Source: Planctomycetota bacterium (GTDB lineage Bacteria; Planctomycetota; Planctomycetia; Pirellulales; Lacipirellulaceae). Taken from it: a stretch of 8,670 nt of DNA. Location: assembly GCA_013151315.1 (NCBI GenBank), contig JAADIN010000241.1, forward strand, positions 1 to 8,670. Direction: 5' to 3'. A program made the position numbers and the translations under genes. A model generated the notes under the pieces. The model did no database searches and was not told the origin of the DNA. It saw only the letters and a program-made list of their open reading frames with translations. Of this stretch, positions 1 through 7,168 are shown piece by piece (the stretch's first letter is position 1; every line of letters begins with the position of its first letter).

Positions 1-509
1 TGCGTGGCAGCGGCGTCGACCACGACTTGCGTCGCGATGGCGAAGAAATCTACACCGCGATGTACGAAGGGTATGCCTTCGAGGTGATCGTCGAAAAGGA
101 CGGCCATTATCCCAAGGACCACAAGTATCCGGACGTGCCGTTGGAAGCCGTCTTGGGCGATTGTTGGCATCGGTTCTATGTGCGGATGCTCGAAGTCATT
201 CAGTCGATCGATTTGGTGCGTCAGGGCTTTGATCGCTACCGTGCGGCAAGCGGCGGGTTTGGCGAACCGATGAAGCTGAATCAAAAACTTCCTGCTGGCG
301 AAGTCTATTTGGAGACGGAAGCGCCGCGGGGCCAGATGGGATTTTATTTGGTCAGCGACGGCACCGCGATTCCTTGGCGTGCTCGGGCTCGTAGCAGTTG
401 TTTCAGCAACCTGTCGATCACGGCCCCGCTTTGTGCAGGATGCCTGATTGCCGATGTGCCCGCGATTGTCGGTTCGCTTGATGTCGTGATGGGAGAGATC
501 GATCGATAG
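1..509 (+). CDS. nuoD: NADH-quinone oxidoreductase subunit D, 3' part (5' end outside window)
   Basis: This is the C-terminal part of the 49-kDa/NuoD subunit of respiratory complex I, which sits in the peripheral arm at the membrane junction and helps form the quinone-binding site. The open frame enters from the left edge (first full codon at 3) and begins RGSGVDHDLRRDG, the family's LR-SGV-x-D-R block. Further on are the conserved KLPAGEVYLETEAPRGQMG stretch, FYLVSDG, and the terminal IADVPAIVGSLDVVMGEIDR block that ends nearly all NuoD proteins, so the stop at 507-509 is the natural C-terminus. A TTG at 27 is internal to the domain and is not a start. About 20 residues (roughly nt 87-152, rich in K, D, H, Y and P) lie between the YAFEV and LGDCWHRF blocks, where the Thermus and E. 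coli proteins as I recall them have only a short link. The next gene is a transporter, not another nuo gene, so this may be the end of a nuo operon or a detached nuoD. Confidence 0.93.
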   Translation, partial: RGSGVDHDLRRDGEEIYTAMYEGYAFEVIVEKDGHYPKDHKYPDVPLEAVLGDCWHRFYVRMLEVIQSIDLVRQGFDRYRAASGGFGEPMKLNQKLPAGEVYLETEAPRGQMGFYLVSDGTAIPWRARARSSCFSNLSITAPLCAGCLIADVPAIVGSLDVVMGEIDR

Positions 510-512
510 GCA

Positions 513-552
513 GCAATTGCAAATTTTCAATTTGCATTTTTCAATTTGCAAT
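513..552. repeat. AT-rich short tandem/inverted repeat between nuoD and the transporter gene
   Basis: The 13-mer TTTTCAATTTGCA occurs twice in tandem, at 524-536 and 538-550. The first copy also forms an inverted repeat with the bases before it: GCAAATT at 519-525 against AATTTGC at 529-535, with a 3-base loop. The array fills nearly the whole spacer after the nuoD stop and runs directly into the ATG at 551, leaving no room for a purine-rich ribosome binding site. It resembles low-complexity intergenic repeats I recall from environmental bacterial genomes, but I cannot test whether it is dispersed here. It could alternatively be a weak protein-binding site. Confidence 0.6.
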
Positions 553-2896
553 GAAACCCTCCTTCTACGCCCGATATCGACTTGGCATCTTTGCCTTCTT
601 TCTCCTTACGGCTCCGCTGGTGGTCTCGAGCGCGATGCGGGCTGTCGAAAGCAGCTCGACTCGAGTTGCGGATTGGTTGCCCGAGTCTTTTGAAGAGACG
701 CAGCGGCTGCGTTGGTTCCAAAAGCACTTTGTCTCCGACGACCTGCTCATGGTTAGTTGGGATGGCTGCACGTTGGACGACCCACGGCTCCCCGCGCTGG
801 CAGCGAGACTGCGGCAACCGGTCGATGTCGGCCAGCAGCATCAGGCAGTTCTCTGTCGGCAAATCATTACCGGCCCGGAAGCCTTAGAGCAACTGCGTGG
901 CGAGCCACTCCAATTGTCGCGGCCTGCGGCGTTGATGCGACTTCGAGGTTGGCTGGTTGGCGAAGACCAAGAGACCACCTGCATGGTGTTGCTGATGTCG
1001 GACGAGGGCTGGCAGCACCGACACTTCTTTCTCGAGCATGTTTACGAATGCGCTGCCGAGGTGGCTGATTTGGATCGCCCGTCGGTTCATGCCGGGGGAT
1101 CGACGGCCGACGCGGTAGCCGTGGATCATGCGAGCCAGGAGGGCCTAATGTGGAGGATGGTCCTGTGCTATGGGGTGGGGATTGCGTTGATGGGGGTGAT
1201 GTTTCGTAGTCTGGTGATGACCGCGACGGTTTTCGTCACCGCTTGGTATTGCCAGCAATTGAGTTTGGCGATCGTCGAATCTTCGGGCGGACACCTGGAC
1301 AGTGTCATGCTGATGATCCCCTCTTTGCTCTATGTCCTGAGCATCTCGACCGGAATTCATCTGGCAAACTACTATCGCGATTCGGTAGAAGCGCAGGGGC
1401 CGTCCGATGCAACCCGGCAGGCAGTTCGCCAGGCATGGCTGCCTTGCGGTTTGGCTTCGGTGACGACCGCTTTGGGCCTAAGTTCGCTCGGGGTGAGTTT
1501 TCTTATTCCCGTACGAAACTTTGGGCTCTATGCCGCAGTCAGCGTGTTGCTGGCTACTGCGGTGGTGTTCTTGCTGATGCCGGCCCTGTTGGAACAATTT
1601 CCGATATCGCGTCGGCGAAGCCGAGGGACCTCAGAATCAAACGGCCCAAGCCATGAGGGTTGGGATGGGTGGATGCGCAAGGTGTCAGCTTGGCGAAATT
1701 GGATTCTGGTGAGTTCTTTTCTCGGTTTGGGGATTAGTGTGTGGGGGGGCACACAGATTCGAGCCGGCGCGCAGCTTCACGACTTGTTCTCTCCTGAGGC
1801 GTCCATTCTGCAGGATTACGATTGGCTGGAGAGTCATATTGGCCCTTTGGTTCCCTTGGAAATCGTGTTGCGGATTCCTAAGTCGGAAGGCGAGCCGCGA
1901 GTGACGATCATGGATCGTTTCCGAGTGGTGGGGGCCGTGCATGCGGTGGTCGAAAAAAATCCGAGAATTGGTGCGGTGGTCTCTTCGCTCAACTTTGCCC
2001 CGCGGGTCGAACGGCGTGGCGGCAGTGCTCGCCGAGTTGCTCGCGAAGCGTTGTTTAATAAGCAACTCGAGAAAAACCGAGATCAGTTTGTTGAAATGGC
2101 TTTGCTGAGAGAAACCCCGACCGAGGAGTTGTGGCGTGTGAGTGCTCGAGCCTACGCGAAAGATGCCCTCGACTACGCGGTGCTTTTGGAGGAATTGCAG
2201 GAGGCGGTCGACCCTCTTTTGCAGCGTAGCGCCGAGATGGGAATCGGAGAAGTGCGCGCCGTGTATTGCGGCGGGGTCCCGCTTGTCCAGAAGGCCCAAG
2301 AGCAAATGCTCGAAGATTTGATTCATAGCTTTGTGCTCGCCTTTGGGTTGATCGCGGTGATGATGATTGGTCTCGCGCTGATGGGTTCAGGCAGCGAGTT
2401 TTCTCAGGCGGCCAGCGGCTCGGCGTGGCTGTTGGTTTTGTGTCGGAAAGTTTTGGCGGGATTGGTTTCCATGGTCCCCAACGTGTTGCCCTGTGTCGTG
2501 GTGCTCGGCGGCATGGGGGTGATCGGCGTGCCACTAGAAATCGGGTCGATTATGACCGCGAGCGTGGCCCTAGGGATTGCGGTGGACGATACGCTTCATT
2601 TCATCACCTGGTTTCGTCGAGGTTTGGCGAACGGTCAGTCGCGAGTCGAAGCGGTTCGCTACGCCTACGCCCGATGTGCCACGGCGATGACCCAAACGTC
2701 TTTCATCTGTGGACTGGGGCTGCTGACCTTCGCTTCTAGCAGTTTCGTACCGATTTCACGATTTGCGTGGGTGATGTTTGCCATGCTGATTGCGGCACTG
2801 GTTGTCGTGGTGCTGCCTGCCATGCTGCTGAGCCCACTTGGCGGCTTGTTTCAGCGGCTCAGGCCTCCATCGAGCCATGAAAACGCGTCTGAATAG
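551..2896 (+). CDS. RND/MMPL-family exporter, two half-transporter domains (781 aa)
   Basis: This is a membrane exporter of the RND superfamily, MMPL/COG1033 type, expected to use the proton gradient to move lipids or other hydrophobic compounds. The layout is the duplicated RND fold: TM1 about residues 12-28, a first periplasmic domain about 30-200, TM2-6 about 201-345, a charged cytosolic linker about 350-380 (RRRSRG), TM7 about 384-403, a second periplasmic domain about 404-590, and TM8-12 about 591-765. The hallmark of the second half, GIAVDDTLHF, puts D679 and D680 in TM10. The matching first-half site reads SISTGIHL (264-271), with S266/T267 in place of the acidic pair. The ATG at 551 is preferred because it retains TM1; no Shine-Dalgarno is visible because a repeat abuts the ATG. 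Length is normal for MMPL-type proteins without an accessory domain. Substrate is unknown; the downstream reductase and sugar genes suggest a glycolipid-like product, by context only. No fused or adjacent periplasmic adaptor is seen. Confidence 0.9.
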   Translation: MKPSFYARYRLGIFAFFLLTAPLVVSSAMRAVESSSTRVADWLPESFEETQRLRWFQKHFVSDDLLMVSWDGCTLDDPRLPALAARLRQPVDVGQQHQAVLCRQIITGPEALEQLRGEPLQLSRPAALMRLRGWLVGEDQETTCMVLLMSDEGWQHRHFFLEHVYECAAEVADLDRPSVHAGGSTADAVAVDHASQEGLMWRMVLCYGVGIALMGVMFRSLVMTATVFVTAWYCQQLSLAIVESSGGHLDSVMLMIPSLLYVLSISTGIHLANYYRDSVEAQGPSDATRQAVRQAWLPCGLASVTTALGLSSLGVSFLIPVRNFGLYAAVSVLLATAVVFLLMPALLEQFPISRRRSRGTSESNGPSHEGWDGWMRKVSAWRNWILVSSFLGLGISVWGGTQIRAGAQLHDLFSPEASILQDYDWLESHIGPLVPLEIVLRIPKSEGEPRVTIMDRFRVVGAVHAVVEKNPRIGAVVSSLNFAPRVERRGGSARRVAREALFNKQLEKNRDQFVEMALLRETPTEELWRVSARAYAKDALDYAVLLEELQEAVDPLLQRSAEMGIGEVRAVYCGGVPLVQKAQEQMLEDLIHSFVLAFGLIAVMMIGLALMGSGSEFSQAASGSAWLLVLCRKVLAGLVSMVPNVLPCVVVLGGMGVIGVPLEIGSIMTASVALGIAVDDTLHFITWFRRGLANGQSRVEAVRYAYARCATAMTQTSFICGLGLLTFASSSFVPISRFAWVMFAMLIAALVVVVLPAMLLSPLGGLFQRLRPPSSHENASE

Positions 2897-2905
2897 GCGT
2901 TTTCA
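2878..2905 (+). terminator. Perfect 9-bp hairpin spanning the transporter stop codon
   Basis: TGAAAACGC at 2878-2886 is the exact reverse complement of GCGTTTTCA at 2897-2905, with a 10-base loop holding the TAG stop (2894-2896). The 3' arm contains four T but no longer U-tract follows, so this is not a textbook intrinsic terminator. It may attenuate or protect the transcript end. A promoter follows about 40 bases later, which fits a transcription-unit boundary here. Confidence 0.4.
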
Positions 2906-2941
2906 CGAGAATTAGTAGGCTAGCCGACCCTTCGTAAAAAC

Positions 2942-2969
2942 TTGCTATCACCCGGGCGCCTGTTAGAAT
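2942..2969 (+). promoter_or_regulatory. Sigma70-like promoter for the SDR gene
   Basis: TTGCTA (2942-2947) and TAGAAT (2964-2969) are separated by 16 bases. They match TTGACA and TATAAT at 4 and 5 of 6 positions, and the -10 is preceded by TGT. Transcription would start near 2976, giving a leader of about 75 bases before the GTG at 3050. The -35 box coincides with the TTG at 2942 that would give the longest reading of the downstream gene, which argues against that TTG being the start. Confidence 0.55.
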
Positions 2970-3049
2970 GGGTAATTTACGAAGAACTGAATGAGTCGGT
3001 TCCGATTCTTCCCTCCAACGGAATACCTGCCTCCACTAGGTTCCGCATC

Positions 3050-4453
3050 GTGTCTGACTACACCCTTCTGACTGGCTCGACAGGGCTCTTGGGACGTTAT
3101 CTGCTGCGTGATCTTTTGTTAGCAGGGCAGCGCGTAGCGGTTATCGTTCGGGCGACCGAGAAAGAGACCGTCTCGCAGCGCATCGAATCGATTCTCCAAC
3201 CGTGGGAAGCGGAGCTGGGGGTTTTGTTGCCCCGGCCCGTTTGTCTCGAAGGAGATCTTTGCCAAGAGTTTCTCGGCCTAGATGAAATTCCGCGGCAGTG
3301 GATTGCCGAAAATTGTACCTCGATGTTGCACAGCGCCGCCGCTCTGAAGTTCCACGAAGAAGACGACGGGGAACCGTGGCGGACCAATGTCGGAGGCACT
3401 CGGCACGTGTTGCAACTCTGTCGCGACACGGGAATCAAGAAGATACACTACGTGTCGACAGCCTACGTGTGTGGCATGCGAGTCGATCGAATTATGGAAG
3501 ACGCCCTCGATCTAGGACAAGGGTTTCGCAACGACTACGAGAAGAGCAAGCTCGAAGCCGAGACCATGGTTCGCCAGGACCCTCATCTGGAGGAAGTGAC
3601 CGTCTATCGACCGGCAGTAATCGCAGGCGACTCGAAGACCGGGTATACGAACACGTATCATGGTTTGTACATGTATCTAAAAATCATGTGCATTTTTGCC
3701 CGGAATACCGAACCGGGTCCCGACGGGGTTCGACATACGCCGATGCAGCTTGATACGACCGGGGACGAACCACGCAACGTCATTCCCGTCGACTGGACTT
3801 CGGCCGTGATTGCTCATTTGTTTATGAATCCTGAGTCGCACGGTCGGACCTTTCATCTGGCACCGCGGGTTCGAATGACAGCTCGGCAAATGGTGGAAGC
3901 CGGGTGTACTTATTTCAATTCGACCGGCGTCGAGTTCGTCGGCCGCTCGGGCGAGCGCTCCGAGGAGACCATGGAACGAGATTTTTACGAAAACTCGACC
4001 ATGTATCGAGCCTACGAAGATAGCGATCCGGAATTTGATACCACCAATGTCCAGAAGTTTGCGGGCCACTTGCCTTGCCCTGTTATCGACGAACCGATGT
4101 TGCACCGTTTCATGGAGTACGGCGAGGAAGATCGTTGGGGAAAACGTCGGCAAAAGCGGGTTGAGATTCCTTTTGCTATCGGTGCGTTTCTCGACGAACT
4201 TGTTGACACAAAGAGCCGTTCGACCGAGGAAACCCTCGTCGGGCTGGATGTCCTAGGGGCAGGAGGAGGGCAGTGGACGGTTGTGCTTGGCAGCGATGGT
4301 CGCTTGCTGGCCATCGAGCAGGGAATCCACCCCTCGGTCGCAACCGTATGGAAAATATCTTCCCAAGAGTTTTCTGACTACGCCAAGGGAGTCTCCCCAG
4401 TCTCCCTGAAGCAATTTAGAAAGCCAGCTGGTGCTCGAACCAGGAAAGAGTAA
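3050..4453 (+). CDS. Extended SDR, thioester/fatty-acyl reductase-like, with probable SCP2-like tail (467 aa)
   Basis: This is an NAD(P)-dependent extended short-chain dehydrogenase most like the NAD_binding_4 (thioester reductase / fatty acyl reductase) branch, which reduces acyl thioesters or related substrates. Seen: the TGSTGLLG dinucleotide motif at residues 8-15; the catalytic set S136 (HYVSTAYVCG), Y163 and K167 (DYEKSK); the HSAAALKF and NVGGTRHVL blocks; and the YRPAVIAGDS substrate-side block. From about residue 398 the text GGGQWTVVLGSDG, then AIEQG, then ISSQEFSDYAKGVSP resembles the core of SCP2-type lipid-binding domains, though it is short. The frame stays open upstream to TTG 2942, but GTG 3050 is chosen because it starts the protein right before the Rossmann motif, lies below a promoter, and has a weak AGG (3038-3040) nine bases upstream. 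Substrate unknown; 3-beta-HSD-like or nucleotide-sugar activity cannot be excluded, as dTDP-sugar genes follow. Confidence 0.82.
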   Translation: MSDYTLLTGSTGLLGRYLLRDLLLAGQRVAVIVRATEKETVSQRIESILQPWEAELGVLLPRPVCLEGDLCQEFLGLDEIPRQWIAENCTSMLHSAAALKFHEEDDGEPWRTNVGGTRHVLQLCRDTGIKKIHYVSTAYVCGMRVDRIMEDALDLGQGFRNDYEKSKLEAETMVRQDPHLEEVTVYRPAVIAGDSKTGYTNTYHGLYMYLKIMCIFARNTEPGPDGVRHTPMQLDTTGDEPRNVIPVDWTSAVIAHLFMNPESHGRTFHLAPRVRMTARQMVEAGCTYFNSTGVEFVGRSGERSEETMERDFYENSTMYRAYEDSDPEFDTTNVQKFAGHLPCPVIDEPMLHRFMEYGEEDRWGKRRQKRVEIPFAIGAFLDELVDTKSRSTEETLVGLDVLGAGGGQWTVVLGSDGRLLAIEQGIHPSVATVWKISSQEFSDYAKGVSPVSLKQFRKPAGARTRKE

Positions 4454-4461
4454 GAATTCTG

Positions 4462-4490
4462 TGGCAAGAACGCTCGTCGCCAGTTTTTTT
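4462..4490 (+). terminator. Weak intrinsic terminator candidate after the SDR gene
   Basis: A short stem (TGGC 4462-4465 with GCCA 4479-4482) lies just after the SDR stop and is followed by seven T (4484-4490). Position and T-run fit an intrinsic terminator. The stem is only about 4-5 bp with a 13-base loop, so strength is doubtful and read-through into rmlB is plausible. Confidence 0.3.
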
Positions 4491-4510
4491 CCTGCTTGCA
4501 TCGAAAGCAC

Positions 4511-4539
4511 CTCCGGGGGTAAGAAACAACCCCGGGGAG
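4511..4539 (+). other. GC-rich stem-loop in the leader of rmlB
   Basis: GGGGT (4516-4520) pairs with ACCCC (4529-4533) around an 8-base A-rich loop. The stem can extend through CTCC on the left and GGGGAG on the right with bulges. It lies about 42 bases before the rmlB start. It could be a second terminator arm or a 5' leader structure; no known riboswitch is recognised. Confidence 0.3.
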
Positions 4540-4581
4540 TGGTCTGAGTCGAATCTAGGCTTTCCAGAAGATGAAATTGCC

Positions 4582-5652
4582 ATGGCATGTGTATTGATTA
4601 CTGGGGGCGCAGGGTTCATTGGCAGTTGCTTTGCGTCGATGTCACTGGAGGAGGAATCCTCGTCGGTGGTGGTTCTCGACAAGCTTACCTATGCCGGGTG
4701 CCGAGAAAATTTGGCGCCGATTGAGGACGATCCGCGTTTTCATTTTGTCGAAGGTGATATCGGGGACTCGAAAACCGTCTCTTCGGTTTTGGCGGAATAC
4801 CAACCTCGTGCTATCGTCAACTTTGCCGCGGAAAGCCATGTCGATCGCTCGATCGATTCGCCAGAAGAGTTTGTGCAGTCCAATGTCGTTGGCACGGTCC
4901 GGCTTCTCGGGGCAGCACTTTCCTATTGGCGACAACTGGAGGAAAAAGAGGCCGAGCAATTTCGTTTTTTGCACGTTTCGACCGACGAAGTCTACGGCTC
5001 GCTAGGCCCCTCAGGAGCATTTACCGAAGAAACCGCTTACCAACCCAACTCGCCCTACGCGGCGTCGAAAGCTTCGTCCGATCATTTTGTTCGTGCCTAT
5101 CACCAAACCTATGGCCTGCCGACGGTCCTCACCAATTGCTCGAACAACTACGGCCCTCGACAGCTTCCCGAGAAGTTGATTCCGCTGGTGATTCTCAACG
5201 TGCTGGAAGGAAAACGGCTACCCGTTTATGGCGATGGCCTCCAGGTGCGAGACTGGCTTTATGTCGAAGACCATTGCCGAGCACTTCAGTTGGTGCTTGC
5301 GAACGGAAAAGTGGGAGAAGTGTTTAATGTTGGCGGCGATTGCGAGCTGACGAATTTGGTGCTGGTCCAAACGATCTGCGATATCGTGGATCGGCTGGTG
5401 CCCCACTTGCCCCATTCGCCAAGTCGCGATTTGATCGAGTTTGTGGAAGATCGACCGGGGCACGATCGACGTTATGCCATCGACTCGACGAAGATCCGAC
5501 GAGAGTTAGGCTGGCAACCGGCGTGTGATTTCGCTGCCGGTTTAGAGCAAACGGTGCGATGGTATCTCGAGAGCAGAGATTGGGTTGAAAACCGAATGAA
5601 CGACGCCTCTTTGCACAAGCGGCTTGGGCTCGGTGGAGGTGAGAATGGCTGA
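4582..5652 (+). CDS. rmlB: dTDP-glucose 4,6-dehydratase (356 aa)
   Basis: A cytosolic NAD-dependent extended SDR that converts dTDP-glucose to dTDP-4-keto-6-deoxyglucose, the branch point for rhamnose and many deoxy- and amino-sugars. All family marks are present: TGGAGFIGS (7-15) for NAD binding, AAESHVDRSI, STDEVYG with the catalytic T134-D135-E136, YAASK with Y159 and K163, NNYGPRQ-x4-KLIPL, GDG, RDWLYVEDH, and VEDRPGHDRRYAID near the C-terminus. Length is normal for RmlB. ATG 4582 puts the Rossmann motif at residue 7; an ATG at 4571 is out of frame. A purine stretch (AGAAGATGA, 4566-4574) may serve as a weak ribosome site. Its last 8 bases overlap rmlA, so the two are probably co-translated. 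The TGG stretch (8-15) and the dehydratase triad separate it from epimerase-type SDRs such as GalE. Confidence 0.95.
   Translation: MACVLITGGAGFIGSCFASMSLEEESSSVVVLDKLTYAGCRENLAPIEDDPRFHFVEGDIGDSKTVSSVLAEYQPRAIVNFAAESHVDRSIDSPEEFVQSNVVGTVRLLGAALSYWRQLEEKEAEQFRFLHVSTDEVYGSLGPSGAFTEETAYQPNSPYAASKASSDHFVRAYHQTYGLPTVLTNCSNNYGPRQLPEKLIPLVILNVLEGKRLPVYGDGLQVRDWLYVEDHCRALQLVLANGKVGEVFNVGGDCELTNLVLVQTICDIVDRLVPHLPHSPSRDLIEFVEDRPGHDRRYAIDSTKIRRELGWQPACDFAAGLEQTVRWYLESRDWVENRMNDASLHKRLGLGGGENG
5635..5640 (+). promoter_or_regulatory. Strong ribosome binding site that fixes the rmlA start
   Basis: GGAGGT at 5635-5640 ends four bases before the ATG at 5645, inside the 3' end of rmlB. It supports 5645 over the in-frame upstream codon at 5624, and indicates translational coupling with rmlB. 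Confidence 0.75.
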
Positions 5653-6562
5653 CCAACAATCGAATTCGACCCAATGTAAAAAGGGCATCATTCTTGCGGG
5701 AGGATCGGGAACCCGTCTGTTTCCTCTCACGCGCACGGTCAACAAACATCTGTTGGCGGTGTACGACAAGCCGATGATTTACTATCCCCTGTCGACGCTC
5801 ATGCTCACAGGGATTCGCGATGTTCTGATTATCTCGACGCCCGAGGATTTGCCCCTTTTTCATCGGCTACTGGGCGATGGCAGTTCGCTGGGGATGTCGC
5901 TTCGCTATGCCATTCAGCCTCAACCAAACGGAATCGCCGCAGCACTGACGATCGGCCGCGACTTTATTGGGGACGACCACGTCGCGCTAATTCTCGGCGA
6001 CAACATTTTCTATGGTCAGGGGCTCCAATTTCTTTTGGCCGAAGCCGGTTCTCGGAGCGAGGGGGCAACGATCTTCGCCTACCCGGTGAGCGATCCGGAA
6101 CGCTACGGAGTGGCTGAGTTGGGCAAGGACGATCAAGTTATTTCGATCGAAGAAAAGCCGAATGCTCCCAAGTCGAATCTTGCGGTCGTAGGTTTGTACT
6201 TCTATGACAATCAGGTCGTCGAGATTGCGAGCAGCCTTCAGCCCTCGGCTCGCGGGGAATTAGAAATCACCGATGTGCATCGGGAGTACCAGCGACGTGG
6301 GCAGCTTTTTTGCAAGTCTTTTGGGCGAGGATTTGCGTGGCTAGATACGGGAACCTTCGAGTCGATGCTCGAGGCGGGCAGTTTCATTGCGACGCTCGAG
6401 AAACGACAAGGCCTGAAAATTGCTTGCCTGGAAGAGATCGCTTACCTGAAAGGTTTTATTACGGCGAGCCAAGTGGAAACGATTGCCGCTTCGATGCAGA
6501 ACGACTACGGGCGATATCTGTTGGCACGCATTCGAGAATCTTCTCCTCAAGCTTTTGAGTAG
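5645..6562 (+). CDS. rmlA: Glucose-1-phosphate thymidylyltransferase (305 aa)
   Basis: This cytosolic nucleotidyltransferase joins glucose-1-phosphate and dTTP to give dTDP-glucose and pyrophosphate, the first step of the pathway and the substrate source for RmlB. Seen: the nucleotide-binding signature GIILAGGSGTRLFPLT (from residue 14), VYDKPMIYYPLSTLML, QPQPNGIAAAL, the metal-site LILGDNIFYGQG with D119, the sugar-site EEKPNAPKS, GLYFYDN, RGELEITDV, and AWLDTGTFESML with the second metal aspartate D234. Length fits the short, RmlA-type enzymes. ATG 5645 is preferred over an upstream in-frame start at 5624 because of the GGAGGT just before it. The first gene step lies after the second (rmlB then rmlA), a common arrangement. 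dTDP-sugar end products typically inhibit RmlA in other bacteria. Confidence 0.95.
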   Translation: MADQQSNSTQCKKGIILAGGSGTRLFPLTRTVNKHLLAVYDKPMIYYPLSTLMLTGIRDVLIISTPEDLPLFHRLLGDGSSLGMSLRYAIQPQPNGIAAALTIGRDFIGDDHVALILGDNIFYGQGLQFLLAEAGSRSEGATIFAYPVSDPERYGVAELGKDDQVISIEEKPNAPKSNLAVVGLYFYDNQVVEIASSLQPSARGELEITDVHREYQRRGQLFCKSFGRGFAWLDTGTFESMLEAGSFIATLEKRQGLKIACLEEIAYLKGFITASQVETIAASMQNDYGRYLLARIRESSPQAFE

Positions 6563-6611
6563 CAACCAATCAACAACCGGCCTAGCCATAGAATTTTGCG
6601 AGCAACTTTTG

Positions 6612-7109
6612 ATGAAATTACGTGGAATACCAACCACCTTTTGTGAAGGGCCGATCGACGATGTTGTCTACCGGTCACTCGAGCGCTACGACGATTCGCG
6701 AGGCTGGTTGATTGAGCTTTTCCGAGAAGATGAACTCCCGGCCGAGAATCTTCCGAGGATGGCCTACCTTTGCGAAACCCTCCCCGGCAGTGCCCGAGGG
6801 CCACATGAGCATCATCAGCAGAGCGATCTTTTTGCTTTCACGGAGCCTGGCGATTTGGAATTGTATTTGTGGGATATTCGCGAAGACTCCGCGACCTATG
6901 GCCATTGCCAGCAAGTCACGGTAGGCGACTCGAATCGTCAGTTGGTCATTGTCCCACCGGGAGTGGTCCACGATTTTAAGAATGCAGGAAAAGTCTCCGC
7001 TTGGGCGTTTAACGCCCCTAATGTTTTGTACGCAGGCGAAGGCAAGCAGAGCGAAGTAGACGAAATCCGCCACGAAGAAAACCTGAACAGCCCCTTTCAA
7101 ATGGATTGA
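6612..7109 (+). CDS. RmlC-like cupin, dTDP-4-dehydrorhamnose 3,5-epimerase family (165 aa)
   Basis: A small cupin of the RmlC family, expected to act on the 4-keto-6-deoxy sugar nucleotide made by RmlB, usually as a 3- and/or 5-epimerase. The strand motif ARGPHEHHQQSD carries H65, matching the RmlC catalytic base in RG-x-H, and IVPPGVVHDFKN matches the second cupin block. The segment AWAFNAPNVLY has F133 where I would align the catalytic tyrosine of classic RmlC (YKTT-x-Y). The protein is also shorter than the roughly 180 aa of RmlC, and ends DEIRHEENLNSPFQMD, which I recall from a distinct RmlC-like clade of environmental bacteria. The start ATG 6612 lies 49 bases after rmlA without a clear ribosome site; the frame extends upstream into rmlA, but those residues do not look like the family. 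True RmlC activity is uncertain; a 3-epimerase or other keto-sugar enzyme is possible. Confidence 0.82.
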   Translation: MKLRGIPTTFCEGPIDDVVYRSLERYDDSRGWLIELFREDELPAENLPRMAYLCETLPGSARGPHEHHQQSDLFAFTEPGDLELYLWDIREDSATYGHCQQVTVGDSNRQLVIVPPGVVHDFKNAGKVSAWAFNAPNVLYAGEGKQSEVDEIRHEENLNSPFQMD

Positions 7110-7168
7110 ACGCCCACGTTTTTTTCTGGTACCAAAGAACTAACCCATCTCAAATTAAAAAATAGATT

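Noticed and set aside
1685..2326. A 213-codon open frame on the - strand inside the exporter gene
   Set aside because: It is a shadow of the + strand frame, which has full RND domain structure. The antisense product shows no recognisable motif and is rich in H, R, Q and P as expected for antisense translation.
4496..4524. Promoter-like TTGCAT before rmlB
   Set aside because: At 17-base spacing the -10 position reads GTAAGA, a poor match, and the segment overlaps a GC-rich stem-loop.
5324..5863. A 179-codon open frame on the - strand across the rmlB/rmlA junction
   Set aside because: It opposes two certain genes and has no family motif; low-complexity R/S/H-rich text points to an antisense artefact.
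6483..6611. Longer N-terminus for the RmlC-like cupin starting inside rmlA
   Set aside because: The 43 extra residues overlap rmlA coding sequence and do not resemble the family; ATG 6612 gives a normal cupin start.
7110..7135. Intrinsic terminator at the T-run (7120-7126) after the cupin gene
   Set aside because: Seven T are present but no convincing GC-rich stem precedes them.
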